In this document: positions 45,569 to 53,720 of the stretch, piece after piece
Numbering within the stretch: the first letter of the stretch is position 1
Layout of the letters: every line of letters starts with the position of its first letter
NCBI GenBank assembly: GCA_963720695.1
Contig: CAVRGG010000001.1
Span: forward strand, 124,001-188,000
Reading direction: 5' to 3'
From: UBA668 sp963720695
GTDB lineage: Bacteria > Actinomycetota > Acidimicrobiia > Acidimicrobiales > Ilumatobacteraceae
Length of the DNA stretch: 64,000 bases
Made by a program: the position numbers and the translations under genes
Notes under the pieces: model-generated
Databases searched by the model: none
Seen by the model: the letters and a program-made list of their open reading frames with translations, nothing else
Told to the model about the DNA's origin: nothing

Positions 45569-46393
45569 TCAGATGAGGGCGAGCGTGCTGCGGGCCGCGG
45601 TGTAGACCGCGACGCCGAGCAGGAGGGCGATGAACCAACGCTGCAGTGAGCGTGAGTCGCGGCTGCCCGCGAGCCGGCTACCGACGACGACGCCGCCGAG
45701 GCTGGCGATCGTGAACGGGATCACGGTGCCCCATTCGATGGCACCGGCCTGCAGGCGGGTGGTGAGCGCGACCGCCGAGTTGATCGTGATGACGAGCAGC
45801 GACGTCCCCACGGCCTCGGGCATCGAGAAACCGAGCGCCAGGATCAGCGCCGGCACGATGACGAAGCCGCCGCCGACGCCGAAGAATCCGGTGAGGAGGC
45901 CGACGAACGTGCCGGCGACGAGCACCTTGACGATCGTTGCGGCGTCGACCCGCACCTCGGTGTGCGTCGAGGGCGCGGTGTCGAGCGGTGCGACGGCAGC
46001 GCCGACGGGGAGCGCCACGCGGGGTGCCGGAGCATTGCGAACCCGGCGGATCATCGCGTATGCGGCCACGAACATGAGCCCGGAGAAGGCCAACAGCAAC
46101 ACGTCGGGATTGGCTGCCTTGTTCCAGTGCGAACCGATGAGCGACCCGCCGACGCCGGCCGCTCCGAAGAGCGCCCCGGCGACCACTCGCACCCGTCCGG
46201 CCCGCCAGTGCGGCACGATGCCGATGAGTGCCGTCATGGTGACGAGGATCAGCGAGGTGGTCGTGGCCTGCTTGGGGGTCTGCCCGGCGGCGTAGACGAG
46301 CGCCGGCACGGCGAGGATGGAGCCACCGCCACCCAACGCACCGAGTGACAGGCCGATGAGGAAGCCGAGAGGGGAGGCGAGGAATCCGCGCAT
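45569..46393 (-). CDS. TSUP-family (TauE/SafE) sulfite/organosulfonate exporter-like protein
   Basis: A 274-residue permease of about eight helices. LGALGGGGSILAVPALVYAA and VGLLTGFFGVGGGFVIVPAL are the two internal repeats. TSLILVTMTALIGIVPHWRA and TSLLVITINSAVALTTRLQA are the paired second helices. Members export sulfite or sulfonates. It follows the MBL-rhodanese gene by 11 bp on the same strand, forming a sulfur-detoxification pair under the CsoR-type operator at 47.8 kb. Confidence 0.9.
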   Translation of the reverse strand: MRGFLASPLGFLIGLSLGALGGGGSILAVPALVYAAGQTPKQATTTSLILVTMTALIGIVPHWRAGRVRVVAGALFGAAGVGGSLIGSHWNKAANPDVLLLAFSGLMFVAAYAMIRRVRNAPAPRVALPVGAAVAPLDTAPSTHTEVRVDAATIVKVLVAGTFVGLLTGFFGVGGGFVIVPALILALGFSMPEAVGTSLLVITINSAVALTTRLQAGAIEWGTVIPFTIASLGGVVVGSRLAGSRDSRSLQRWFIALLLGVAVYTAARSTLALI

Positions 46394-46404
46394 GGATCCT
46401 CCGC

Positions 46405-47793
46405 TCAGGCCGACTGGCGTTGGGACGAGGTCCACGCCGTGTAGCCGCCGATGAGATCGGAGACATCGGAGAAGCCTCGGGACCGCAGCAGGCTGGCTGC
46501 GATCGCCGAGCGGTAGCCGCCCGCGCAGTGGACCACGGTGGGTGCGGTCCGGTCGAGTTCGTCGACGCGAGAGAGCAACTCGGGCAGGCTGATGTGCACG
46601 GCCCCCTCGATCGAGCCCTCCGTCACCTCGCCCGCGTTGCGAACGTCGACGAGCACGAGGTTCGGGACGCTGGCTCGACGCTCGCGCAGCTCTGTGGCCG
46701 ACAGGCGCGACAGGGCCTCCACCACCTCGGGGTGGGCGACGAAGGTCTCGATCGGATCGACGAGCGCGCCGAGCACGTTGTCGAACCCGATTCGCGCGAG
46801 GCGCACGGCTGCCTCGGTCTCGTGGCCCGGGTCGGTGACGAGCACGATCGGGGTCCCGGGCGCCATGACCTCGCCGGCGTACTCGGCGAAGCGACCGCCG
46901 AGACCGACGTTGACCGAGCCGCGCAGGTGGCCGGCGGCGAACGCCATGTCGTCGCGGCCGTCGAGGACCACTGCCCCCTCGTGCATCGCGGCGAGCACCT
47001 CTGGCAACGGGAGGGGAGTGACCCGCACGTCGTCGTGCATGAGCTCCCTCGCCTGCTTGTTGCGGTTGGCCGCGAAGGAGAAGTACAGCGGTGCGACGGA
47101 CTGGCCCTGCGTGACCGCCTCGACGAACTCGTCCTCGCTCATCGGTGCCAGCGCATAGTTGGTCCGCCGCTGTTCGCCGATGGTCGACACCGTCTCGGTG
47201 GAGAGGTTCTTGCCGCACGCGGATCCGGCGCCGTGCGCGGGAAAGACCTTCGTGGCATCGGGAAGCGTGAGCAGCCGCTCGTGGAGCGAGTGGTAGAGCT
47301 TGCGGGCCAGTTGGTCAGCGGTGACGCCGACCGAGGCCAGCAGGTCGGGACGACCGACGTCGCCGATGAAGAGCGTGTCGCCGGTGAGTACGCCGTAGGG
47401 CGGCTGGTCGATCCCGTCGGGGTGGACGACGATGCTGATCGACTCGGGCGTGTGGCCCGGCGTCTCGCGAATCTCGAGGACCACGGTGCCCAGGGTGATG
47501 ATGCCGCCGTCCGGGTAGGTGCGGATCGGGAACTCGGCCCGCCCCTCGGCGTCGGCGCCGTAGACGATCTCGGCGCCGGTGTGCTCGGCGAGCTCGAGGT
47601 GACCCGACAGGAAGTCGGCGTGGAAGTGCGTCTCGAGCACCGAGGTGATCGTCAGTCCGTGCATCTCGGCATCGGCGAGGTACTCGGCGACGTCCCGCTG
47701 TGGGTCGACCACCACGGCGTTGCCGGTGGTGGTGTCACCGATCAGATAGCTCGCGTGGGAGAGGCAACCGAGGTAGTACTGGCGGAAGAACAT
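46405..47793 (-). CDS. MBL-fold persulfide dioxygenase/rhodanese fusion (CstB-like)
   Basis: A 462-residue fusion. The N-terminal metallo-beta-lactamase domain has THFHADFLSGH (His56, His58, Asp60) and later ETPGHTPESISIVVHP and VFPAHGAGSACG, the ETHE1-type persulfide dioxygenase pattern. A degenerate rhodanese follows (VVLDGRDDMAFAAGHLRGS, without cysteine), then an active one with Cys423 in VVHCAGGYRS. Such proteins oxidise persulfide and release sulfite or thiosulfate. The gene appears to be leaderless: the ATG is seven bases after the -10 element. Confidence 0.92.
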   Translation of the reverse strand: MFFRQYYLGCLSHASYLIGDTTTGNAVVVDPQRDVAEYLADAEMHGLTITSVLETHFHADFLSGHLELAEHTGAEIVYGADAEGRAEFPIRTYPDGGIITLGTVVLEIRETPGHTPESISIVVHPDGIDQPPYGVLTGDTLFIGDVGRPDLLASVGVTADQLARKLYHSLHERLLTLPDATKVFPAHGAGSACGKNLSTETVSTIGEQRRTNYALAPMSEDEFVEAVTQGQSVAPLYFSFAANRNKQARELMHDDVRVTPLPLPEVLAAMHEGAVVLDGRDDMAFAAGHLRGSVNVGLGGRFAEYAGEVMAPGTPIVLVTDPGHETEAAVRLARIGFDNVLGALVDPIETFVAHPEVVEALSRLSATELRERRASVPNLVLVDVRNAGEVTEGSIEGAVHISLPELLSRVDELDRTAPTVVHCAGGYRSAIAASLLRSRGFSDVSDLIGGYTAWTSSQRQSA

Positions 47794-47800
47794 GGGAGCG

Positions 47801-47829
47801 ATTGTATACCCCCGGGGGTATACCTGCAA
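47801..47829 (-). promoter_or_regulatory. Sigma-70-type promoter of the MBL-rhodanese/TSUP operon
   Basis: On the minus strand, TTGCAG (-35) is separated by 17 bases from TACAAT (-10). The ATG begins eight bases after the -10 element, so transcription would start at or next to the start codon, giving a leaderless mRNA. The spacer is filled by the operator palindrome. Confidence 0.65.
47804..47823. promoter_or_regulatory. CsoR/CstR-type operator palindrome
   Basis: GTATACCCCCGGGGGTATAC is a perfect 20-bp palindrome with the AT-C-run/G-run-AT form of CsoR-family sites. CstR and other persulfide sensors of this family repress MBL-rhodanese and TSUP genes in other bacteria. It occupies the whole space between -35 and -10, overlapping the latter, so bound repressor would block polymerase. 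The repressor gene is not in the window. Confidence 0.75.
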
Positions 47830-47835
47830 CCACCC

Positions 47836-48291
47836 TCAGCTGGTGGTGTTGACGATGAGCAGACTGCAGGGGCAGTGGTGGGAGATGCGATTGGGGACGC
47901 TGCCCAACATGAATCGCTTCAGACCGGACATCCCGCGGTTCCCCACCACGATCAGGTCGGCACCGACCTCGCCGGCGACGGTGAGCAGTGCGTCGGCGGG
48001 ATCGTCGCAGCGCGTGTGGGTCTCCACGGTGACGCCCTCCGCTTCTGCGGTTGCACGAGCGGCGGCGCAGACCTCGACCCCGTTCTCGGCGAGGTTGGAG
48101 TTGAGCCGGTCGAGGTCGACCATCGGCCCGCCCGATCCGGCCGACATGGCGGCCATGCCGAGTGCCACGTTCTGATAGGCGTGCACCACGTGCAGCGTGC
48201 CGCCGCTCTCCTTGGCGAGGGTCGTTGCGTGCCGCACCGCGATCCCTGCAGTTTCCGATCCGTCCGTCCCGACCACGATGTTCTTGTACAT
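47836..48291 (-). CDS. Universal stress protein (UspA family)
   Basis: A 151-residue single Usp domain starting MYKNIVVGTDGSETAGIAVR. The ATP-binding motif is near the end: VGNRGMSGLKRFMLGSVPNR, the G-2x-G-9x-G(S) pattern. It is therefore likely an ATP-binding Usp. It lies just upstream of the sulfur operon and ends 12 bp from its -35 element. Usp genes are often induced under growth arrest, but no regulation can be read here. Confidence 0.92.
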   Translation of the reverse strand: MYKNIVVGTDGSETAGIAVRHATTLAKESGGTLHVVHAYQNVALGMAAMSAGSGGPMVDLDRLNSNLAENGVEVCAAARATAEAEGVTVETHTRCDDPADALLTVAGEVGADLIVVGNRGMSGLKRFMLGSVPNRISHHCPCSLLIVNTTS

Positions 48292-48347
48292 GCCGGGATC
48301 GTGTCATCTGCCGAGCAGCGGCACAAGGCTTCGGTAGCCTCGACGGC

Positions 48348-49136
48348 GTGACGCCCGAGAAGAAGCTCGCCGCCCTCGAGGCCGAACTCCGCAGCCTCGG
48401 CCGCGTCGTCGTGGCGTTCAGCGGTGGAGCCGACAGTGCGTTCCTCGCCGCGGTCGCTCATCGCACGCTCGGCAGCGACGCCCACGCAGTGACCGCCGTG
48501 TCGCCGTCGCTCGCCGGCGACGAGGAAGCCGACTGTCGCGCCCTGGCCGACGAGTGGGGGCTGCGGTGGACGCCGGTGACCACCCACGAGATGGAGCGGG
48601 CGGCGTATCGCTCCAACGACACCGATCGCTGCTTCCACTGCAAGGCCGAACTCATGGACGTCGTCGGTCCCATCGCCGCGGCGGAACGCGCCACCGTGGT
48701 GCTCGGTGTCAACGTCGACGATCTCGGCGATCATCGGCCCGGCCAGAAGGCCGCCGGTGAAGCGGGCGCGCAGTTCCCGCTCGTGTCCGCAGGTTTCACC
48801 AAGGACGAGATCCGGGCCACATCGAAGGCGATGGGTCTGCGCACCTGGGACAAGCCGGCGATGGCGTGCCTGGCGAGTCGAGTGCCCTATGGCACCGAGG
48901 TCTCCTTGAGCCTGCTCACCCGGCTCGACCGTGCCGAGTCCGCGCTGCGCCGACTTGGGTTCGGTCAGCTCCGAGTTCGCCACTACGACGACACCGCTCG
49001 ACTCGAAGTGCCCCTCGACGATCTGTCGGCGGTGCTCGCGCAACGAGAGGCAGTCGTGGCAGCCGTGCGAGGTCAGGGGTACCGCTACGTCACCCTCGAC
49101 CTCGAAGGCTTCCGATCGGGAAACCTCAATCCGTAA
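48348..49136 (+). CDS. larE: Sacrificial sulfur transferase LarE-like protein
   Basis: A 262-residue PP-loop enzyme. SGGADS (25-30) is the pyrophosphatase motif. Cys174 in PAMACLASRVPYG matches the cysteine that Lactobacillus LarE sacrifices when it thiolates the pincer precursor of lactate racemase cofactor. ERAAYRSNDTDRCFHCKAEL is the other signature region. LarB and LarC, the other cofactor enzymes, are not in the window. Start is GTG, as no ATG is available near the conserved N-terminus. It is divergent from uspA. Confidence 0.88.
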   Translation: MTPEKKLAALEAELRSLGRVVVAFSGGADSAFLAAVAHRTLGSDAHAVTAVSPSLAGDEEADCRALADEWGLRWTPVTTHEMERAAYRSNDTDRCFHCKAELMDVVGPIAAAERATVVLGVNVDDLGDHRPGQKAAGEAGAQFPLVSAGFTKDEIRATSKAMGLRTWDKPAMACLASRVPYGTEVSLSLLTRLDRAESALRRLGFGQLRVRHYDDTARLEVPLDDLSAVLAQREAVVAAVRGQGYRYVTLDLEGFRSGNLNP

Positions 49137-49153
49137 CGCATAGGGTCGCGGCC

Positions 49154-50203
49154 ATGAAGCTCTCCATGTCCATCAACTACTCCGGCGGATTCAAGGAGGC
49201 AGTGCAGCGCGTCGTCGATCTCGAGAAGGCCGGGCTCGATGTGGTCTGGATCGCCGAGGCCTACTCCTACGATGCCGTCAGCCAGGTCGGGTACCTCGCC
49301 GCGAAGACCGAGCGCGTCGAGATCGGGACGGGCATCCTCAACGTCTACTCGCGGACTGCGGCGCTGATGGCGATGACCGCGGCCGGCTGCGACTACGTCA
49401 GCGACGGCCGGTTCATCCTCGGGCTGGGTGCCTCGGGGCCGCAGGTGATCGAGGGCTTCCACGGCGTGCCGTACGAGAAGCCGATGGTGCGGATCAAGGA
49501 GTACATCGAGTCCTGCCGCCAGATCTGGAAGCGCGAGCAGAAGTTCGAGTACCACGGCCAAACGGTGCAGGTGCCGTTGCCCGACGGTGAAGGCACCGGC
49601 CTCGGCAAGCCGCTGAAGCTCATCAACCACCCCGTGCGCTCCAACATCCCGATCTGGTGGGCGAGCCTGATGGGCCTCAGCGTCACTGCCACCGCTCAGT
49701 ACGCCGACGGTTGGCTGCCGATCTTCTTCGATCCCGACAAGTTCCAGAACGTGTGGGGCGACGAGCTCAAGAAGGGCATCGCCAAGCGCGACCCCGAGCT
49801 CGGCCCGCTGCAGATCTCGGCGGGCGGCATGCTCGCGATCGACGAGAGCCTGACGGGCGACGCACGCAACAAGGTCCTCGACTTCGCCCGCCCCAACGCG
49901 GCGCTGTACATCGGTGGCATGGGCGCGCGCGACAAGAACTTCTACAACACGATCTGCCAGAAGTACGGCTACGTGAAGGAGGCCATCGAGGTGCAGGACC
50001 TGTACCTCGACGGCAAGAAGGACGAGGCCGCGGCGGCGGTGCCCACGCAGTTGCTGGAGAACAGCAACCTCGTCGGCCCCAAGAGCTACATCAAGGAGCG
50101 CCTCGCCGCGTACAAGGAGGCCGGCGTCACGATCCTGTCGGTGAACCCCGTCGGCGGCGACCCGGTGAAGGCCGTCGAGACGCTGCGCGACCTGATCGAC
50201 TGA
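49154..50203 (+). CDS. LLM-class F420-dependent oxidoreductase (Rv3520c-like)
   Basis: A 349-residue luciferase-like enzyme. MKLSMSINYSGGFKEAVQRV is the first strand, ERVEIGTGILNVYSRTAALM the fourth-strand region, SDGRFILGLGASGPQVIEGF the phosphate-binding loop and RSNIPIWWASLMGLSVTATA the late barrel. The pattern fits the actinobacterial Rv3520c-type subfamily. Substrate unknown. It follows larE by 17 bp, and its stop abuts the stop of the convergent cyclase gene (TGATCA). Confidence 0.9.
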   Translation: MKLSMSINYSGGFKEAVQRVVDLEKAGLDVVWIAEAYSYDAVSQVGYLAAKTERVEIGTGILNVYSRTAALMAMTAAGCDYVSDGRFILGLGASGPQVIEGFHGVPYEKPMVRIKEYIESCRQIWKREQKFEYHGQTVQVPLPDGEGTGLGKPLKLINHPVRSNIPIWWASLMGLSVTATAQYADGWLPIFFDPDKFQNVWGDELKKGIAKRDPELGPLQISAGGMLAIDESLTGDARNKVLDFARPNAALYIGGMGARDKNFYNTICQKYGYVKEAIEVQDLYLDGKKDEAAAAVPTQLLENSNLVGPKSYIKERLAAYKEAGVTILSVNPVGGDPVKAVETLRDLID

Positions 50204-51298
50204 TCACTCTCCCAGCGACCACAACCGCACCGGCTCGACGAAGCCCTTGAGCTGTCGACGCCCGGCAGGCGAGAACGACAGCGACGACGCCTTGAGCGTC
50301 ACCGCCTCGTTGACGAGCACCTCGCCGGGCACGGCCACGTCGACGATGCGCGACGCGAGGTTGACGGTCTCGCCGTAGATGTCGCCGCCGCTGGCGATCA
50401 CCGATCCGTGGGCGAGGCCGGCGCGGGCACCGCTCGCCCAGTCGTCGGCCTGCTTCACGAGCGCCTCGGCGACCGCACACGCCTCGCCCGGCTCGACCGT
50501 CGTGAACATGACCTCGTCGCCGATCAGCTTGACCACGCGGCCGCCGTGCCGCGAGACCAGGTCCGTCGAGGCGGATTCGAACGTCATCACGAGATCGAGC
50601 AACTCCTGAGGTTCCATCGAACCCGAGCGCGAGGTGAAGCCGTGCAGATCGACGAACCCGATCGTGAGTGGCACCGTGGTGAAGTCGTGGGCGTCTCGAC
50701 GGGCGCGCCGCACCATCTCGTTGGCGAGTTCGAGGTGGCCCCAGAACATCGGTTCGAACACGCCGCTCGCGGAGCGGGCGAGGAGCGTGCCCTCGAGGCT
50801 CGCCATCGCCACCTCCACCGACGTCGGCGCTCGCCCCTGATGGAGGGGCGCTTCGACGTCACGCCAGAACATCTCGCTGGCGGCCTCGGCGATGCGTCGC
50901 AGCGACGCCCCCATGACGCGCGTGAAGTGCACCAGCTGTGCGTGGGTGAAGAGGCGGCCGGCGAGCGCGAACAACTCGAACATGACGATGTCGTCCTCGG
51001 TGTACACGAGGTCACCCGGCTCGCAACCGGGCATTCCGCTGGCGCGCCGGATGTCGAGGATCTGCTTCGCCGGGATCCCGGTCCTCTCCGCCATTTGCTC
51101 GACCGACAGGCGGGTTCCCGGGCGCAGCATCCGGTCGGCGACGACGGCGTTGAGCTGTCCCGCCGCGTCGGCCCGCACCATGTCGTCGACGGGAACCTCG
51201 TGGCCCGAGATCCACGTGAGGAGCTCCAGCCGGTCCTCGGCATCAGGTGCCGCGGGGTCGTAGAGGCCCGCCGCCAACCAGTCGTCCCGGTCGTTCAT
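50204..51298 (-). CDS. Class III adenylate cyclase with N-terminal regulatory domain (Rv1264-like)
   Basis: A 364-residue cytoplasmic cyclase. The N-terminal 170 residues are helical (RLELLTWISGHEVPVDDMVR, RLSVEQMAERTGIPAKQILD), like the autoinhibitory pH-sensing domain of mycobacterial Rv1264. The C-terminal cyclase domain has the metal aspartate in IGFVDLHGFT, the base-recognition lysine in VVKLIGDEVMFTT with the second metal aspartate, and NLASRIVDVA with the transition-state asparagine and arginine. All residues needed for cAMP formation are present. Confidence 0.9.
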   Translation of the reverse strand: MNDRDDWLAAGLYDPAAPDAEDRLELLTWISGHEVPVDDMVRADAAGQLNAVVADRMLRPGTRLSVEQMAERTGIPAKQILDIRRASGMPGCEPGDLVYTEDDIVMFELFALAGRLFTHAQLVHFTRVMGASLRRIAEAASEMFWRDVEAPLHQGRAPTSVEVAMASLEGTLLARSASGVFEPMFWGHLELANEMVRRARRDAHDFTTVPLTIGFVDLHGFTSRSGSMEPQELLDLVMTFESASTDLVSRHGGRVVKLIGDEVMFTTVEPGEACAVAEALVKQADDWASGARAGLAHGSVIASGGDIYGETVNLASRIVDVAVPGEVLVNEAVTLKASSLSFSPAGRRQLKGFVEPVRLWSLGE

Positions 51299-51329
51299 GC
51301 GGGCACGGTAGCCCGCTAGCGTCCCGACG

Positions 51330-52151
51330 ATGTCCAACGTGCTGATCACCGGGTGCAGCAGCGGTTTCGGGGAACTGGCCGCGCTCACCTTCGCCGACCG
51401 CGGACACCATGTGTTCGCGACCATGCGCACTCCGGGCAAGTCGCCCGTGCTGAACGCCCGGGCCGACATCGACCAGCTCGCCCTCGACGTGTGCAGCTCC
51501 GACAGCGTCGACGCGGCGATCGCCGCCGCCATCGCCAAGGTCGGGCGTCTCGACATCGTCGTGAACAACGCCGGCATCGAGTCGTTCGGCGCGGTGCACC
51601 TGTTCTCCGACGTCGAGATCGCCCGCCAGTTCGACACGAACGTCATGGGGGTGGTCCGGGTCGTGCGTGCAGTGGTGCCCCACATGCTCGAACACGGCGG
51701 AGGTGCGATCGTCAACGTCGGCTCGCTCGCAGGCCGCGTCGGGACGCCGTACGGTGGCGCGTACGCCGCGACGAAGCACGCCGTCGAGGCACTGACGGAG
51801 TCGATGCACTTCGAACTCGCCCACCGCGGCATCAAGGTGCGAGTCGTCGAACCGGGTCAGTTCGCGACTCGCTTGAGTGACAACAGCATGGTGGCTGCGG
51901 CGATGGTCGACGGCAGCGACGAGCACGAGCGGTGGCAGCGATATCGCGTCGCGCAGCGCCGACTGGTGAGCGGCGAACCAGCCGATCCGCAGCTGGTGGC
52001 CGACGCGATCTACCGCGCCGCAACCGACGAGCCGGGTGTCGTTCGTCATCCCGTCGGTGCCGACGCGGACCTTGTCATCGGCGCCAAGAACGGGTTGTCG
52101 TTCGAGGACTTCGAGGACGCGATGCGAACGGTGCTCGACTGGCACGACTGA
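51330..52151 (+). CDS. Short-chain dehydrogenase/reductase
   Basis: A 273-residue classical SDR. TGCSSGFGELAAL is the cofactor loop. ATMRTPGKSP, with its basic residue, suggests NADP. VNNAGIESFG, the catalytic serine in VNVGSLAGRVG and YAATK complete the motifs. Substrate is unknown. It is divergent from the cyclase with only 31 bp between start codons, and precedes the liv operon by 100 bp. Confidence 0.92.
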   Translation: MSNVLITGCSSGFGELAALTFADRGHHVFATMRTPGKSPVLNARADIDQLALDVCSSDSVDAAIAAAIAKVGRLDIVVNNAGIESFGAVHLFSDVEIARQFDTNVMGVVRVVRAVVPHMLEHGGGAIVNVGSLAGRVGTPYGGAYAATKHAVEALTESMHFELAHRGIKVRVVEPGQFATRLSDNSMVAAAMVDGSDEHERWQRYRVAQRRLVSGEPADPQLVADAIYRAATDEPGVVRHPVGADADLVIGAKNGLSFEDFEDAMRTVLDWHD

Positions 52152-52251
52152 CCTCGCGTTCGCCCCTCGTGTGACTCGCGACACCGAGGCGGGCTATGTT
52201 CTACCCACCCAGCCGCTTGGGGGCCACTTGGGGGAGGGACTGGAACGCGTG

Positions 52252-53010
52252 ATGTTGCTCGACGTCAATGAAGTGACGGTGCGCTTCGGTGGCATCGTGG
52301 CGCTCGACCGCCTTTCGTTCAGCATCGAGGAGGGCCACATCTGTGGGCTCATCGGTCCGAACGGTGCGGGAAAGACCACGATGTTCAACGTCGTCAGCCG
52401 CATCTATCAACCCACCGGTGGGTCCGTGAGGTTCAAGGGCACGGAGTTGCTCGACGTCCCTGCGCACGGCATCGCTCGGCTCGGCATCGCCCGCACCTTC
52501 CAGAACCTGGCGCTGTTCCCGACGATGACCCTGCTGGAGAACGTGATGGTCGGCGCTCACTGCCAGGGGAAGGTGGGCTTCGGTCGGGCGATCTTCCGCA
52601 TCGGCGCCGCCGCCGACAACCGTCGCACCCGGGACTTCGCCGGTGACCTGCTGACGCAACTCGGTCTCGGTGACCTCGCCTTTCGCCCGGCCGCCGGGCT
52701 GCCCTTCGGCACACTGAAGCGGCTCGAGATCGCAAGGGCCCTCGCTGCTCGCCCTGAGTTCCTCCTCATGGACGAGCCGGCGTCGGGGCTCGCCCACGGC
52801 GAGGTCGACGAGTTGGGCGACACGATCACCACCATCCGCGATCAGTTCGATCTCACCGTCCTGCTCGTCGAGCACCACATGAGCATGGTGATGTCGATCA
52901 GCGACCGCGTCGTGGCGATGGAGTTCGGACGCAAGATCGCCGACGGCACCCCGACCGAGGTGCAGAACGATCCAGGGGTCATCGAGGCCTATCTGGGGAC
53001 GTCGTCATGA
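52252..53010 (+). CDS. livG: Branched-chain amino acid-type ABC transporter ATPase LivG
   Basis: A 252-residue ABC ATPase. GLIGPNGAGKTTMFNVVSRI is Walker A, LPFGTLKRLEIARALAA the signature region (Gly-Thr-Leu-Lys in place of LSGGQ, common in LivG), and FLLMDEPASGLAHGEVDEL Walker B. VEHHMSMVMSISDRVVAMEF is the switch histidine region. It starts the livGFHMK operon. ATG overlaps an upstream in-frame GTG, and GGGAGGGAC supplies the ribosome site. LivF starts inside its stop (ATGA). Confidence 0.93.
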   Translation: MLLDVNEVTVRFGGIVALDRLSFSIEEGHICGLIGPNGAGKTTMFNVVSRIYQPTGGSVRFKGTELLDVPAHGIARLGIARTFQNLALFPTMTLLENVMVGAHCQGKVGFGRAIFRIGAAADNRRTRDFAGDLLTQLGLGDLAFRPAAGLPFGTLKRLEIARALAARPEFLLMDEPASGLAHGEVDELGDTITTIRDQFDLTVLLVEHHMSMVMSISDRVVAMEFGRKIADGTPTEVQNDPGVIEAYLGTSS

Positions 53011-53720
53011 CGATGCTGAGCGCACGCGGCCTGTCCGCCGGCTACGGACCCGTCACCGTGCTCCACGACATCGACATGGAGCTCAACGAGGGCGAGATCG
53101 TCGTCATCCTCGGTGCCAACGGCGCCGGCAAGACCACCACGATGAGGGCGATCAGCGGCACCATCTCCCGGCAGGGCTCTGTCGAGTTCGACGGGCACGA
53201 CGTGTCGAAGATGTCGCCCGACGCCATCGTCCGGCTCGGTGTCGCTCAGGTACCTCAGGGACGCGGCACGTTCCCCGAGCTCAGCGTCGCCGACAACCTG
53301 CGCGCCGGCGCCATCACCCGTCGCGACGGCTCGGCAGCGATCGCCGCCGACGCGGAGCGGTGGTACCAGCAGTTCCCGCGGCTCGCGGAACGGCGCGACC
53401 AGCGCGCCGGAAGCCTCAGCGGTGGCGAGCAGCAGATGCTGGCCATCGCCCGCGCGCTGATGAGTCGACCCCGTTTGCTGCTCTGCGACGAACCGAGTCT
53501 CGGGCTCGCGCCGCTCATCACACAGGAGTTGTTCGGCGTCATCGAACATCTCAACAAGGAGGAAGGACTCTCCGTGCTGCTCGTGGAACAGAACGCGAAC
53601 CTCGCCATGCACATGGCACACCGGGTCTACCTGTTGGAGACGGGTCGCATCGTGGCGTCCGGTTCGGCCGCCGAACTGAGTGCGGACGACACCATCCGCA
53701 AGGCGTACCTGGGGTTCTGA
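53007..53720 (+). CDS. livF: Branched-chain amino acid-type ABC transporter ATPase LivF
   Basis: A 237-residue ABC ATPase. VILGANGAGKTTTMRAISGT is Walker A, SLSGGEQQMLAIARALMSRP the signature, and LLLCDEPSLGLAPLITQELF Walker B. VPQGRGTFPELSVADNLRAG is the LivF-type Q-loop segment. It pairs with LivG on the cytosolic face of the LivHM permease. The four-base overlap with LivG and the TGATG overlap with LivH indicate coupled translation. Confidence 0.93.
   Translation: MTMLSARGLSAGYGPVTVLHDIDMELNEGEIVVILGANGAGKTTTMRAISGTISRQGSVEFDGHDVSKMSPDAIVRLGVAQVPQGRGTFPELSVADNLRAGAITRRDGSAAIAADAERWYQQFPRLAERRDQRAGSLSGGEQQMLAIARALMSRPRLLLCDEPSLGLAPLITQELFGVIEHLNKEEGLSVLLVEQNANLAMHMAHRVYLLETGRIVASGSAAELSADDTIRKAYLGF

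Noticed and set aside
46420..48351. Plus-strand frame of 643 codons opposite the MBL-rhodanese and uspA genes
   Set aside because: Spans two real genes and their operator region, which would be non-coding; no recognisable domain.
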